Assembly (NCBI RefSeq): GCF_001949145.1
Contig: NW_019091472.1
Location: forward strand, 735,786 to 799,785
Source of the DNA: Acanthaster planci
Taxonomy: Eukaryota > Echinodermata > Asteroidea > Valvatida > Acanthasteridae
Reading direction: 5' to 3'
Length of the DNA stretch: 64,000 nt
The notes under the pieces were generated by a model. It had not been told where the DNA came from. It saw only the letters and a program-made list of their open reading frames with translations, and searched no databases. Within the stretch, counting starts at the first letter, position 1. Each line of letters starts with the position of its first letter. The position numbers were made by a program, and so were the translations under genes. This document shows, one piece after another, positions 26,201 to 46,501 of the stretch.

Positions 26201-29200
26201 CTCTCCACTTCTCCTCTGGTACAGTGTGTGTTTAGAGTAGCCAGGTTCAATTATAAAGGGTCCATGCCATGCAGTTTTTCCTATGCTTACAACCCTCGGA
26301 AATGCACCTTTGTGTCTCAATTGATCTTATTTTCAAATGAGCTTGTGCTAGGCTGAATGTACTACATGTACGTACTACGTGATGGAAATTTTATATTTTA
26401 AGGTGCGAACACTGTACATTATTTTTTCCCTTGATGGCATCTTCAGCTGCAAAACCCCCAGACTAATCATAATTTATCATGTTTGGTCAAGTACATGTAC
26501 TTTACATGGTATGAAGCTTCACCTTGTGGTATGTTTCTTGAAATCATATACATGTAAAGCAGCCATCACAAATTACCATGAGCCAAAAGTTAAGCAGTGC
26601 TGATGAGCTACATGTATAGATGTATAACAACACCTTGTCAGAATACATATTTTGTGAGTGGGTTAGATTCTGGGGAAAAAAAGTGAACTCACTCAACTCA
26701 GGAGCAGTATGCTCTGCCTGTTGAAAGGAAACAGGTTCAGATGCAACAAATCAAATGTGCTTTAAGATAATCATGAGTTAATCAACCCCTGGTTATGTTC
26801 TAAGCATTCCTGTCAGTTGCACAGTGGGGGGTATCAACAATGTATAGGCCTGTAAATGCAATTATCCCAAATAACCAAGTGCCACATATGGTACATGTAC
26901 AATTGTACTTTGCTGCAGTCCAAAAAAAATCCCATCAACATACATGTATACTATCTTGTGTCCCTCCTGAACTTCTTCTAGGATGTACTCTCAGGAAAGG
27001 TTGTTGTTCATCAAGCATGACTTGACTGCATCCAACACCCATCAAGCAACTGAAGCAGCAATAACGCATCGATCAGCTGTTTGTGTTTTGACACGAAACC
27101 AAAAGGTACACTAGGAAAAATCTTAAAATATGGGCAAAAACAAATTTATACATGTATGAAAAATGATTGAAAAAAGTTAACCTTTTGAAAACTTGCATCA
27201 AGTTTGGAAACAACAGGGTTTGCCCACTATACATGTACATTTCACACCTAATGACTTTCCTAATCAATCTAATTTACAAAACTTAACCTACCTTTCGACT
27301 ACTAACCGTTGTGTCCTGCAAGTACATGTATATTTCCTGTGGTGATGTTACTCCTCAAATCCTTCAAGAAATAATGTCTCATTGATCAGCCTGCTGCTGA
27401 GTGAAATCTCCAATCTCTATGTTAAATATACATAGTGAGTGTTTCCAATAATGTACATGTACATAAACCAATTCCTCAATGGTTCAGCAATTCAAACAAT
27501 GAATATCTCCCACAGCATTACTTACAAATAACTTGAGTATCTACTTTTTGTTCTTCGGACACAAATGAATATGTGTAACTCCAGGAACATCAGCTACTTC
27601 TTGAGCAACCAAAGCTCTACTCCTTCTGTTACAAAATGTAAACTCCAGCAAGTACGCAAGCTGATCCTCCAAACACAAAGATGACAAAGGGTGGTAGGGA
27701 GCAAATAAGTTCCCACACAGAAACTCTGTGATGATGGCCCACTCAAAGCAGGCTTGTCTTCCAGCGAAGGTCACAAGCCCATCACTGGGCCATTACTCTT
27801 CACAGCTAAAGTTTAGTAGATGGGGAACACTGGCACTATGCAGATGTAGATAAATGTATCCTAATCAGTTTATCCCAAATGGAAACTGACTCATTCAAAA
27901 TGCTTCCAACTTGTAGATTCCACGATCAGAAAAACTAGATTGACCCCCTGCAGGCCAGATGCTGCACTGGTAGATACAGTTGGCAGCCAATAATCAATAC
28001 TACAGCCAGAAACATACCTACAGTCAAATCAATGGCCCCCTTCCAACAAGGGCTGTACACTGAAAGGAAGCCATTACACATGATATTGATTTTCCAGCAA
28101 GATCCACAACAGGCTAGAATTGATCTTTCCTCCCAAGCTTCAAATTTTGAAAACACATATATGTACGTCATTGAGTCACCGACGCACAGCTTTTTGTGCA
28201 CAGTGAGCTTGTACAGTACCAGTATACACCCAGGTAGTATGGTACATATGTTCACTTTAACCTCCTCTTCAGGATTATTTGAAGCCGAAGTTTAGAGAAA
28301 CATTTTCTCCACGGGCATATACATGTAAACATGGAGATTTCAAAACATCCTGTGATTACTGGGTGGGCAGGTACAAGAACACGTACAGTACCATAAATGT
28401 TGACATCAATGCAATTACCAGCACTTCCTGTGAAAAGGGGTGTCCTTCATCAACCGTTGTGCAATTGCTCAAAATATGACACTAAATCAATAATTAGTTC
28501 AGTTAGTTAGGAGCAGGTTACATGTTGTAACATACGTTTAGGATGGCATTTGTGGACTTTTATAAAACTGTTATGATTAGTTGCACTTCAAATCACGTAC
28601 TTACTGGTTTTGCCTTTACCAATTTACTTGAACTACGTTGATGAAGGGCATTTATAACACATCTCCAGACAAAAAAAATCTCCTTCTAATGTAAACATAT
28701 AGCACATTATAAAAAACTGAAAGAGGGACAACCATCTTAACAGTGTGTTCAAACTTAGCAGTCACAAAGAATGTCAACAGAATGAAAAAATGCACACTGT
28801 ACTTGACTTTTTCTGTTTATCCTTTGTTATTGAATAAAAAATAAATCAAATGATTTCTTCAAAATAATTGATTAAATTGAAATCCACTGAACATTTATCT
28901 TCATGCAAATTACATGTAATTACAAGTTTTTAGGAAAAGGCTCACAGCTGAGGTTAAGATGAATTACATGTAAATACTTTTCTGAGCACAACAATCAGAC
29001 TTAAGATGACTCTTCAAAGTGTCCAAGTTAAACTGGAATTTTTAAACCACTGATCAAATAAGTGTGCTGTGAAGATGTGGGTTTCAGTCTCATTCAAGCA
29101 GACAAGCAATTTTTCACGCTCTCTGCATATCCCACACTAAGCATACTGTGCTTCATAAAACTGAATCAGAATTTTTTTCTTTTACATGTATGCCCTTCTG

Positions 29201-32200
29201 TTACTAGTAGACCTTTAGCACCTTAAGGCATTGAAATGCATTGAATACATTGCACTGTAAAGAAGTGAAATATTTGTTTTGCTAACAAAACTTTCTTTAT
29301 GTGAGAAATGAAAAAACTCTAATCAAAGAATTATTTCATGGATGTGTAATATTCCACAAAGGGCATGAAATGTTGCCAAACAAAAGACTTTATGGCATAA
29401 ACTCTCACAATCTTTTTGTGTGATTATAACAATCACAAACAAATCTTATTCAACTCATACATGTACAAACCCTATTTTAATTAAAACATTTAATCCTCTT
29501 CAACCAGTTTACTTCTTCAAATAGTTATTATTGGAATCCTTTACTGCACTGTGTACTCTTCCCTTTTAGTAAAGAGCTCAATACAATGTACAATATTAAA
29601 TACACAAAAAGTGCACATACATGTACATGACATATATTCAGATTCATCATGTAACTGTTGCCTTGCCGAAAAGCTAATCTTACTGCGAACATTCTCGGTA
29701 GTGATATTAAATTACACAGAAGTTTTCCCTAGGGTCTCATCTACAGGTAACAATGAGAGCACAGCATTAGACTAGCTGGCTAAATTAGATATTCTTGACA
29801 GCAGATGTTACATGATTTCTTTGATCATTTTTGAACTCCTGAGACAGAATAGCCATTTTTACTGACTAACAGCCCGTAACATTGAATTTATGGAAATTTG
29901 TTTAATACTTTTCAAAGAAAATTCAGCCACACAATTATGTGCCTATGAAAGAACCTTCTTTTTTAATATTTTATTTTCTTTTTTTTAACTTCTTAACTGA
30001 AAATGAGTATGCCCACTCTCCAGATCTAAGCTGTACAAAAATAATTTTTGTCTGATATTTAGCGAACATAATACACATACTCATATGTACATAGATTGAA
30101 AATGCAATCCAAATGTTTGCTTTTATGGTAATACAAACACATTAGATTTTGCATTTTGATAGTACACTTCACTGTTCAATGAAAATGTTTACATCTGGTC
30201 AAGCTAACCCCCGATGAGTTTATTTATTTTTCCAGTAAAAAATGCTTTGAGCAAGCAAATACAATCTCATAAGATGTGATGAGGGCGGTTGCTCCTACTG
30301 TACATTGTGAACATGAAGGAGGTTGCAACTACCACATGTTGTGTACATGTACATTGTACCTGTGCCTGTAGTGCAAAAAAGATTAATGAACTTCACAAAC
30401 TGCGCTCTTGGCTCACAGATAAAGCCCTAAACAAGTTTTTCACTAAGAGCTCTGTCTCTGCTTGAGTACATTCCTTTTGACAACCCCCCCAAAAAACCAA
30501 TAGACTGGCACCAAGAAAGATGAAACTTGAACCTGTTAATTCAACCTCAAATTGCATAGAGAGGGATTTCAAACACACCTCCATCGCACATTGTTTCATT
30601 GCTGAACTTCAATGAGTTTCATTGGTCAATGTCTTGCACATGTATGTCCTTACACCAGGTTATCAAATTCTGAACTACCGGTATCATTAGCACAAAATTA
30701 ATGTCAACTGCACTGTGTGATGCAAAGAACATGTACATGTATTAAGAGTTTCATTACCATGGCAACATTGTATGGCCACAATCGTGAGCATATTTATGTA
30801 TTCATGTAGCCTTGAGCATGGTACTTCTTGTGTCCTGTGTTAGTAAATTTTATGGGAAACTACACATAAATTGATTGCTCAGTTTGTAAACTTTGAAAAC
30901 AACATTCTTTCACTTGTGAAAAGTACAGGGTACTGTTCATTAGAAGCAGTGTACCAATGACAGCCCTTGTAAAAACATGAAAGAATTCATTAATTGACTA
31001 TGAACGCTACTCTATCAAACACCTTATTCAAATGGACTACAGTAAGCCTTTTGTGAGTTAAATTTGAACAAAATCTGGTACACTGAGTTCTTTAAATTAC
31101 ACGAACACAGCCATTTGAATTCTCCATACTTTGAACACAGTCGCTATTCCTCATGATTGGGACAAGCTTTTGCTTAATGTACATAAAAGACACCTTGCAA
31201 AAGCTTCCCCTGAATTATGGGGTACATGTACATGTATAGCAACAATTTCATTTACATGTAGTTTGCATGGGAAATTAAAATTGTTACGTTTATGGACAAT
31301 CAGATAACTCAGTGTGCCTGATTTTATTCAAATTGAACTAGCAAAAGGTTTACTGAAACAATGTACATGTACATGTACTTGTATTGGTACATGTACACGT
31401 ACATGTATTAAATAAACATCCTTTCTCCCAGAATGCTTGCAGTTCCAGAAGAGGGGGTTGACTCCTTCCTCTCTGTTATCATAGGGCAAAACACACCTGG
31501 CAATTTCAAGGCTCAAGCACACATATAGCCAGACATGAGCAGAGCTGTGGCACATGTCAAGGTGCGGAAGGTGAGAGTGTAATGAATAGATATAGACTGG
31601 GTATACAGGCTGTTGAATAATCTAGTGCTTAAGTGGATGTCATGTGAAATTCAGGACAGTTCTGTGGTTCTTGCTGCAGTAAACAATGGGGGCAGTGCTG
31701 CTTAGGGAGCTGTCAGGTTTTTTAAACACAAATGTGACTAGCTCTAGAAAAATGGGTAATAAGTCGCTGGATTCAGGTTATGCGTTTTTGATACGGCTGG
31801 ATTTTGTACATCACAAGCTACAATTTGATGAATGACCCCTGTAGTGCGCTGCGTTCCGGAGATACATGTATACTGTACATGTATAGACATTTGTATATCC
31901 ACATTTTCGTATTCAATAAAAGCACCTTTCGAGAAAAAGCTCATAAAGTGTAGCACTTGGAACCACAATGCTATATAGGATTTCTTTTTGAATGACCAAT
32001 TTTTCATCTTTATTCATCAGTATCAATGTTTGCAGTCACAAATTCTGAAAATATATATTATAGAAGCTATTAAAGGAAAAAACACAAAACCACATTTCTG
32101 ATGAAATTTTGCCTCTTCAATTTACAGAACAAGCTATTACGTGGCATGGCGTGACTTAATACCGTTTTTTGCAGAGCAGGTCACAAATACTTGGATTCAC

Positions 32201-33530
32201 CAGTATCCCACTTCAACACATGATTCTATGTACATGTAATTACCACAATTTTAACTGCACTGTGTGCTCACTCAGGAGTTTCAGGTTACATTTCCAACAA
32301 CCTACTGTATCAATATAAAGTCAGCAAGGTTATGAGATGCAGTTGTGGTTCCCTATGAAGCAGACTCTCAAAAGTTCCAAGCTATCAAAACACACTGTCC
32401 CAACCTACATATATGTGGATTAATTGGTATGCATACAGGTACATGTACATGTACCATACGTACCTAGTCAGCCATGCGAAGCGTGCTCCGCTATGTTTCC
32501 ATGCATACATGAACACACAAACACTGATCATGGCACACAGCAGAAATGTTACAAAATTCTGACTTGAGATCCCCATGTATGATTTTGATTCGGTGGACTG
32601 AAAGATTGATATTGGGTTGTGCATACATGTTCAATGGGAGTACCTAGACTTGTTGAGCCTATAAATACATACATGTACATGTATACACCTGATCCGAGTG
32701 TTGATTCTTAGGACGATGGATTGAATAACCCACTCAATCAATACCAGTGAATTCATGATTACATGCAATTTCCATTTATATACGGTACATGTACACGTAC
32801 ATTAATGCAATCAATACTTGCTGGATGCTTTAAATAAGCCAAAAAAAGCAAGAGTGAAATTTCATTAGCAGACTGGACTTTGGTCTAATCTTGGTCTGAT
32901 ACATCATAGCCCATCTGACTACCATTGTGGAGCACTGTGCACATCTCTTTAAAATAAGACCTGCAGCAAAGCTCTCTAGATAACGTACGTTAACTGCTCC
33001 TGATGAAGTCAACACATTTGGAATACAACAAAGTACCGATCTGACATGAAGAAAATAGATACATACACATACAAGTGCATGTACATGTACAGTACAAACT
33101 ACACATGTCTGGTATACAACCTACGTGTACATGTATGTACATGTATCTCCTCACGACTATACATGTGTCTATAGCAAGTAATCGAAGCTCATAGTAAAAA
33201 ATTGCAATTTACATTTACCATTTGTGTAAGAGTTTATAAGAAATACCAGTACGTGCCCAGATGCATGGGTTTGTAACAAAAAAACTGTTCCCATTCACTG
33301 CACACATGGTCTACAACAGCAAGGCAATGAATAATGCTTTAAGTGCCACTGTGAGATTTACTTAAAAACAATTCATGTTTAAACCGAAATGCAGGGAAAA
33401 TGGTTCAGTCTAATCAGTGAAATTGGCTATTCAAACCAAGTACTGACCATGACTTCAACTACAAGTTATGCTTCATCAGTCTTTAAAGACAAAGAAGCGG
33501 GGTAGCTCTCATCATTATTACACGCACAAT
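14289..33530. other. No gene recognised (19 kb)
   Basis: Only chance frames below 110 codons without recognisable motifs. The TACATGTA word is dense in places (for example 22900-23080, 31215-31405 and 33060-33150). Further exons of the ERG channel could be hidden here, but I did not find PAS-end, S1-S6 or cyclic-nucleotide-binding-domain motifs on the minus strand. Confidence 0.45.
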
Positions 33531-34071
33531 AGGGAGATTGACTACTCAAGATGAATTGGATTTAGGAAGATTGACTACTCAAGATGAATTGGATTTAGGA
33601 AGATTGACTACTCAAGATGATTTGGAATAGGGAGATTGACTACTTAAGATGATTTGGAATAGGGAGATTGACTACTCAAAATGAATTGGATTTAAGAAGA
33701 TTGACTACTCAAGATGATTTGGAATAGGGAGATTGGCTACTCAGGATGATTTGGAATAGGGAGATTGACTACTCAAGATGACTTGGAATAGGGAGAAGTT
33801 GAAAACTCAAGATGAATTGGAATAGGGAGATTGACTAATCAAGATGAACTGACATAGGGAGATTGACTACTCAAGATGAATTGAATTTAGGAAGATTGAC
33901 TACTCAAGATGATTTGTAAGAGGAAGATTGACTACTCAAGATGAATTGGAAGAGGAAGATTGACTACTCAAGATGAATTGGAATAGGGAGATTGACTACT
34001 CAAGATGAATTTGAAGAGGGAGATTGATTACTCAAGATGATTTGGAATAGGGAGATTGACTGCTCAAGATG
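33531..34071. repeat. Minisatellite, about 17 copies of a 32-33 bp unit
   Basis: The unit agattgactactcaagatga plus tttggaataggg or attggatttagga is repeated head to tail. Spacing is 33, 33, 32, 32, 33, 32 and 32 bases in the first part. Two sub-types alternate: one with ATTGGATTTAGGA (33 bp), one with TTTGGAATAGGG (32 bp). It has no open frame and lies about 1 kb from the ERG exon 2, on its downstream side. Confidence 0.95.
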
Positions 34072-35136
34072 ATGCTTGCTGGGACCGATCAACTTTCTTG
34101 CCAGAACTATGCATTCTGGTCTAGAAAGTCAAGTTTTTCCTATGATGTCACATTTTTGCTAAGATTTGTCTGCTGCCCTCATTGACCGATTTCGATAAAT
34201 TTGTGTGAAGAGCCCAGCCAGAGACTGAAAAGAGCACACAGAAAACACCAAGTTTTCCTGATTTAACGACATACATTGTAAAAGAGGGGTTAATCCAACT
34301 TACTGCTTATGAGACAGTTGAAAACTATCATATAACATCAATTTAGCCCTACATGGCCCATCCCCTTTAAAGACAAGGAATTGTTACATGTACTTTCCAA
34401 CCTCAGGACACTTGCAACTGCAGTTTATTTCCGAGAAAAGTGTGCTGAAATATCTGAAAAAGGCTGCAATACGGAGTTGATAGTGAACTTCAACTCAGTA
34501 GTTTTCCTACACTGCCGACAGTGTTGACTGCTGCACTTGCCTACAAGTAGTTGTAGCACGCATGCACATGTATAATTTGCCTATTTCATGGGAAAGGTCC
34601 ATTACAGGGTGGAAAGTAACAGAATATGTTTGGGTAAATCGGATACAAGTCCTTTTAAACAGCTGCAGAATCTATCATGAAAAAATCTCAAGTAATCTCA
34701 AGATTATCCAATGGTTTCAATGGGATCAATGCTCTTCAAATTCGTTTAAATTCTTGGGATTTTTTTCCTTAATTTATGGCACATTTTAGAGGGACTTACA
34801 GAGCAATTTGATATAATATTGAAAAATGGGACAAAATCACTTTGTTCACAACTTGTAAAAATGCCTCTCTCTTCTAAAAGCAATTGGATATTTTGATGAT
34901 ACAGGAATGTCACTTGTAAGATAGTGATCTTTTCCTACATCCTGGGATGAAACTTTTGCTTGGGGATTAAACTCAAAAAGTAAGCCATAACTAGGGGCAG
35001 TGTCACATTGAGTGCCATCACATACATGTACATGAAGTCAGTTGAAGGATTTTGAGTTAAATTCCTTGGCAAAAGACAGTCAATTTTTCATGTGGCACAC
35101 ACTGTATCATCTGTATGGGCTTGGTATTGATCTTAC
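34072..35136. other. No gene seen; probable ERG intron 2 start
   Basis: Follows the ERG exon 2 donor on the minus strand. Nothing recognised between it and the minisatellite. Confidence 0.5.
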
Positions 35137-35367
35137 CATCCTTCCTGTAGTAGGTTATTTCCACCTGGTGCTCCTCGCCTTGGTCTAGTGCTTCCTGTAC
35201 CTCTTGTATGGACTCGTGGCTGGTCCCTTCCCCATGCAGGAAGACACAGGAGCAGGGTCGTTGCATGAGCTCAGCTCGTGAGTAGCCGGAGAGCTCACAG
35301 AATCCATCATTACAGAAGATGATGGCACAACCCTCCACCTTGGCATTGGCAATGATGAAATTCCGAT
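35137..35367 (-). CDS. KCNH: ERG-type voltage-gated K+ channel, exon 2 (PAS/eag domain)
   Basis: Second exon of the same channel, 231 bp, entering in phase 1 after an acceptor (acaacag) at 35368-35369 and leaving in phase 1 at a GATG|GTAAGA donor. It encodes residues 26-102 of the model. The stretch [20 protein letters not shown] is the PAS fold of the eag domain, followed by [16 protein letters not shown] and FLHGEGT, and it ends at YYRKDG. In ERG channels the eag domain binds the cyclic-nucleotide-binding homology domain and slows deactivation. The next exon should finish the PAS domain, followed by the six transmembrane segments; I could not find these in 1-35136, so they are probably beyond the left edge or I missed them. 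Reading past the donor gives unrelated sequence and a stop, which supports the splice call. Nothing in the exon looks broken. Confidence 0.93.
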
Positions 35368-42921
<7,554 letters not shown>

Positions 42922-43064
42922 ATGTCTTCTGATTCCAAGTCGAGTCCGCTGTCAACCATAAGCTGCAATGTGGTTGATGAACGATCACCGTCCTGTATGA
43001 AGCAAAAACATGAAAAAAGTCGGACAGCGATGCCGTTTGCAGACCGCATTCCAGTTGAAGAATG
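42922..43064 (+). CDS. Unrecognised IQ-motif/coiled-coil protein, exon 1
   Basis: Start of a gene of at least eight exons that I assembled by matching splice phases (42922-43064, 43623-43909, 45307-45588, 46502-47136, 47178-48083, 49811-49931, 50530-50633, 50967-51023; 2535 coding bases, about 844 residues). I do not recognise the family. This exon starts MSSDSKSSPLST and ends ADRIPVEE plus two bases at an AATG|GTACAT donor; the TG joins C of the next exon to give Cys48. The N-terminus is rich in serine and shows no signal peptide. The ATG is chosen because it opens the only frame that continues in phase into the clearly coding exon 2. The whole protein looks cytoplasmic and largely disordered, with an IQ motif and two coiled coils; many Ser/Thr-Pro sites suggest regulation by proline-directed kinases. 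A cytoskeletal or centrosomal role is only a guess. Confidence 0.7.
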
Positions 43065-43622
43065 GTACATCTAGGCTTCTTGTATCGATTTCCAGATCTT
43101 CAATTGCTAAACTGTGTGTGTAACGTTAGTTATGAGGCCTGCCAGCTATTCTCAAAATACACGCTGCTTTGGATGGTTTTTAATCACGTTAATGGCCTGA
43201 AAAAATATACATATAGGTTGGGCCTAATGTTAATGTTGGCTAGGTCCCTGTAAAACTCTTTTCTTTCACTTTTGGAATTCAGATAGCCTAAAAGTAAAAA
43301 CAAGGCCCATTGATCGAAAGGCTGATTGATTTTTAGCCCGATTTATATCAGAGCAGTTTAATCATGTTGGTGTATTTGCAGGAGAAACGTTGGAAACATC
43401 ACAAGGTGTGACTCAGACCCTGTAGAAACAAATAATGGTTACATTTTTACAAATTGAAAAAAGAAAATGAAAAAACATAAAGTACTTCAGTCATTCCAGA
43501 AATTCAAGAAGCAGTTTTACTGATGTGATGAAATTCAAATGCAAGCTCTTTTTTTGCCAAAACATTCTATTTGTATCCAATTATAATGTTTATTTTTGGT
43601 TTGCGGTTGGTGTGATATACAG
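43065..43622 (+). other. Intron 1 of the IQ/coiled-coil gene
   Basis: Bounded by the AATG|GTACAT donor and the tgatatacag acceptor. No repeat or coding signal is seen inside. Confidence 0.6.
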
Positions 43623-43909
43623 CAAAGAGAATGAAGAACCAATCAATGCAAGGTCTGGTGATGAGGAAGATGACGAGGTCTTCTTTGGTGTCGTCACTGA
43701 CAAGGAGAAATCTAAGATGACCAAGCTACGACGCAGGACACAGGTCTTTGTTTCCAACTTTCGCAACTTGTCGTGGGGGAGTGGAACAGACAGCTTGGAT
43801 GAGAGCTGGTCTTCACGACAATCACGTGACTCAAATACATCTCTGTCCTCTCCTTCCACTGAATGTGGATCTCTAGCAAGCTACAATGCTTCCATTCTAA
43901 CAGACATAG
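43623..43909 (+). CDS. Unrecognised IQ-motif/coiled-coil protein, exon 2
   Basis: Residues 48-143 of the model. The acceptor is tgatatacag at 43621-43622 and the donor is ACATAG|GTACTT; it enters in phase 2 and leaves in phase 1. An acidic run (GDEEDDEVFFG, residues 60-70) is followed by a basic patch (KEKSKMTKLRRRTQVF) and a Ser-rich tail (SRDSNTSLSSPSTECGS). The combination of acidic DDEVFFG with a nearby KEK faintly recalls the N-terminus of the mitotic protein GTSE1, but the match is too short for me to assign it. Codon use and the open reading in one frame support coding. Confidence 0.8.
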
Positions 43910-45306
43910 GTACTTGGACATCCACTTTGGAATTTCAGTGTCAGTCTTATATTTACAAATAGGTCATTTGGGAGACATTTTGTGGTAAAGTTTTCAGCAT
44001 TAGGGAGACATTGGCTTTTAGGGAGACATTTGCTTTTAGGGAGACATTTCAGTGTCTCCCTATTTTCAAACCATCAGAAGGAGGCCGAATTTTACTGCCC
44101 ATATTTTAAGAGATGATAGTTTAGGGCCTAAAATGAAAACATACAAAGTTTCGTTCAGATCAGATTAGGGAATATTGAATTATGGGACAGTAAAGTTGGA
44201 AAAATTTTGTGCACGTTCCTATGGGAATGTCTCCCTAATGACCCATTAGTGGTAATTATTATTTTGTTTATTACAGAGCAAACTCTTATGGTCTGGCCAC
44301 TTTGCACTCAGGAAGTCAGCATGTGCTATTCCCCAGTACTACACTGCATGTTCCAGCCACAGAATTACATGCTTGCATATTTGGCTCGTCACCCAGCCCC
44401 TGAACTGGGCACTGGGTAGGGCTAATGGCTTTGCACTGTGATTGGCTACATTTTGCATGACCTGTGTGTATGCAGTTATCACTTCCTGTTAGCGTAACAT
44501 TATTACAATTTCTTGGTTCACCAATGGTAATGCTTGTATAAATACGTGGGCAAAGTGTACATAAAAACATGGCCTTGGTACAGTCACAATGTTTTAATTA
44601 ATCTTCTGACTAAATATCACTGATCACGTGTCTTCTAGCGATATATTTCAAGTCATTGGTGATCTTGATCAAGTTTGGTTGAACGAATAAAGGGCAGTGA
44701 GAATATTTTTGGAAATGAAGAAGAAAAAGACAAAAATATCAAATTCATAAGTGTAACGCATTGAGTGAGCTTGTGGGCCTGGCAGAAATTTCCTGGAACA
44801 GTGCTCTGCGTGTCGTTATCTGTGACCTCGTGTGACTTATTTCCTTCATTAAAATCTGTGCAAGGTTGTCGCGGCTCGGCCCTGGAGGGAGCCCCTCTGT
44901 GACACCGTGTGGCCGGACGGTTATGGGTGCGGTTACCTAACCGCACAATACGGTTTTCGGCTTTCTTTGCTATTTTTCTCAGTTCTGGCACACAGGGCAC
45001 ATACACGTAGTCTGTCGACCTAACCTACACCAACAACTACACGTGCAAGGCCATCAGCCCTTCCTAGCGCCCTGTTCGACGCTGGGTGACGAGCGAATGT
45101 GCATGTCAGATGCAAGCTAAGTCTGTGATTGGTCAGAACATAATGGGCAAGGCTTAATGGATTGAACCTCCTTAAGGTTTGGCATTAAAAACCGTGATGG
45201 ATATACTTAGATAAAGAAAAGGGAAGAGAGAATGTGGACTTGCACAAGGTGTCTTCATGATCGCCTCATCGTACAGGAAAATAAAATCCCTTGGATTTTC
45301 TCTCAG
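43910..45306 (+). other. Intron 2 of the IQ/coiled-coil gene
   Basis: The intron carries a MITE-like inverted-repeat element at 43962-44243, only 52 bp after the donor. A GC-rich patch at 44860-45000 can be read on the minus strand as RTHNRPATRCHRGAPS, a peptide-like signature often seen in translated repeats, so it may be a repeat remnant; I could not assign a class. Confidence 0.55.
43962..44243. mobile_element. MITE-like element, 282 bp, with terminal inverted repeats
   Basis: The left end GGTCATTTGGGAGACATT (43962-43979) is the reverse complement of the right end (44226-44243) except for one base. Three to four extra copies of the word AGGGAGACATT lie inside (about 44002-44049), the last followed by its own inverse AGTGTCTCCCT. 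No transposase is present and no clear target duplication is seen. Located 52 bp into intron 2 of the IQ/coiled-coil gene. Confidence 0.65.
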
Positions 45307-45588
45307 CAGAAGGCGCAGACACACAGCTACATCCCAAGCCCTCTCAGCCAGCTACATGTAGGATAGCATCGTCATCCTCTTTGGACAGTCCGTCTGTCCT
45401 GGCCCATCGAGCAGCTGCCAAGATCCAGACGTGGTTCCGTCTGACACGCCAGGCTCAGGAGTATCAGGGAGCCATGAGGGAAGTACAGCGGCTGGAGGAG
45501 AAGACTGATGACTTCATCCAGGAGATCCGCAGAGAGAAGGAGAGAATTAGGCAGTGTAGCACTCCTGAACAAGGTCATAGCCACAGAG
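45307..45588 (+). CDS. Unrecognised IQ-motif/coiled-coil protein, exon 3 (IQ motif)
   Basis: Residues 144-237. The acceptor is ttttctctcag and the donor is CAGAG|GTAAAG; phase 1 at both ends, and the G left by exon 2 completes GCA (Ala144). The exon holds an IQ calmodulin-binding-type motif, HRAAAKIQTWFRLTRQAQEY (I183-Q184), followed directly by a charged amphipathic helix (MREVQRLEEKTDDFIQEIRR) with coiled-coil character. An IQ motif leading into a coiled coil is typical of myosin necks and of centrosomal or ciliary proteins, where it binds calmodulin or related light chains. The second half of the IQ consensus (GxxxR) is weak, so calmodulin binding may depend on calcium or be lost. Confidence 0.82.
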
Positions 45589-46501
45589 GTAAAGCCTAGC
45601 ACATCTTTTACAACATTACCTGTAGTAACTACATGTACATGTAGTTCTTCGTATTTTATTTAAAAGTCTTAACCTGTTTGTGTTTGAATCAGTTTTATTA
45701 CATACCTAACAGCTGCACAGTTCCCCTTTAAGGGTAAAATCTAATTCTAGTCACACAACAAGCCTTGACACATTTCAGGAAAATAACACTAATACTTGCT
45801 TGCAGGTAGGAATTACTCTGCAATATGGTGAGTGTTGGGTGTGTATGTGGTGAGTGTTGGGTGTGTAGATTGATAATTTTGATAAGCATCATATTTACAG
45901 GGCTATCACTGCTCTGCTTAGGAAGGTTGATGCAAAAATATTATAGGGTCTGTTTGAATGGTAACAAAACGATTATCAAACCATGATGTACATTTTGAGA
46001 GTTGCTGTACATTTTCAAAGAATCAGACTTGATCAAAATGGTTGGCAGAGCTGTTTCATGACCATTTTGAAATTTTGCACGAACCGCTTCAGTAAAATTA
46101 GTGATCGTCAGTTTGTTTGAAATGAATGTAATAACCATGCTGCAGCTGTGGAAAGTTTGATGAAATTGATAGCAAGAACATCGTGCAACTGTGTAACAAA
46201 TAGTGTATACATAAATACATGTACTACCCATGGCAGAAGTTACATTGTTTCATTACTGCTGCTGCTGGTTTTTGTAAATGCTGCAAATTTCTCATCTCCA
46301 TGCCTCCCAAAAGGATTAAAAATGGGATTCATATTAAATTGAGATTTACATGTACTTTGCTTTATTCTCTTGTCAGGTTTATCTGTCATAAAACACAAAT
46401 AACGACCTTTTAAGTATTGTTGGGCCACATTTCTTTCTGCTTCAGCAAAGTGCCAATGCGGTGCTGATGTTCTTAAGGTGTTTCCATTCTGATGTATGTA
46501 G
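45589..46501 (+). other. Intron 3 of the IQ/coiled-coil gene
   Basis: No gene is seen here. A 22-bp unit starting tggtgagtgttgggtgtgta occurs twice in tandem at 45826-45867. The rest is ordinary AT-rich DNA with scattered TACATGTA words. Confidence 0.55.
45826..45867. repeat. 22-bp tandem duplication
   Basis: tggtgagtgttgggtgtgta occurs at 45826-45845 and again at 45848-45867, separated by TG. Confidence 0.8.

Noticed and set aside
27541-27774. A 77-codon minus-strand frame with some protein-like composition (GRQACFEWAIITEF)
   Set aside because: No family match that I know, no clear splice borders and no continuation; likely chance.
43590-43921. Minus-strand frames of 69-89 codons opposite exon 2
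   Set aside because: They are antisense shadows of the exon at 43623-43909, which has matching splice phases on the plus strand.
44653-45006. A minus-strand frame of 117 codons (RTHNRPATRCHRGAP)
   Set aside because: It lies in intron 2 of the plus-strand gene and the peptide resembles translated repeats rather than a protein.
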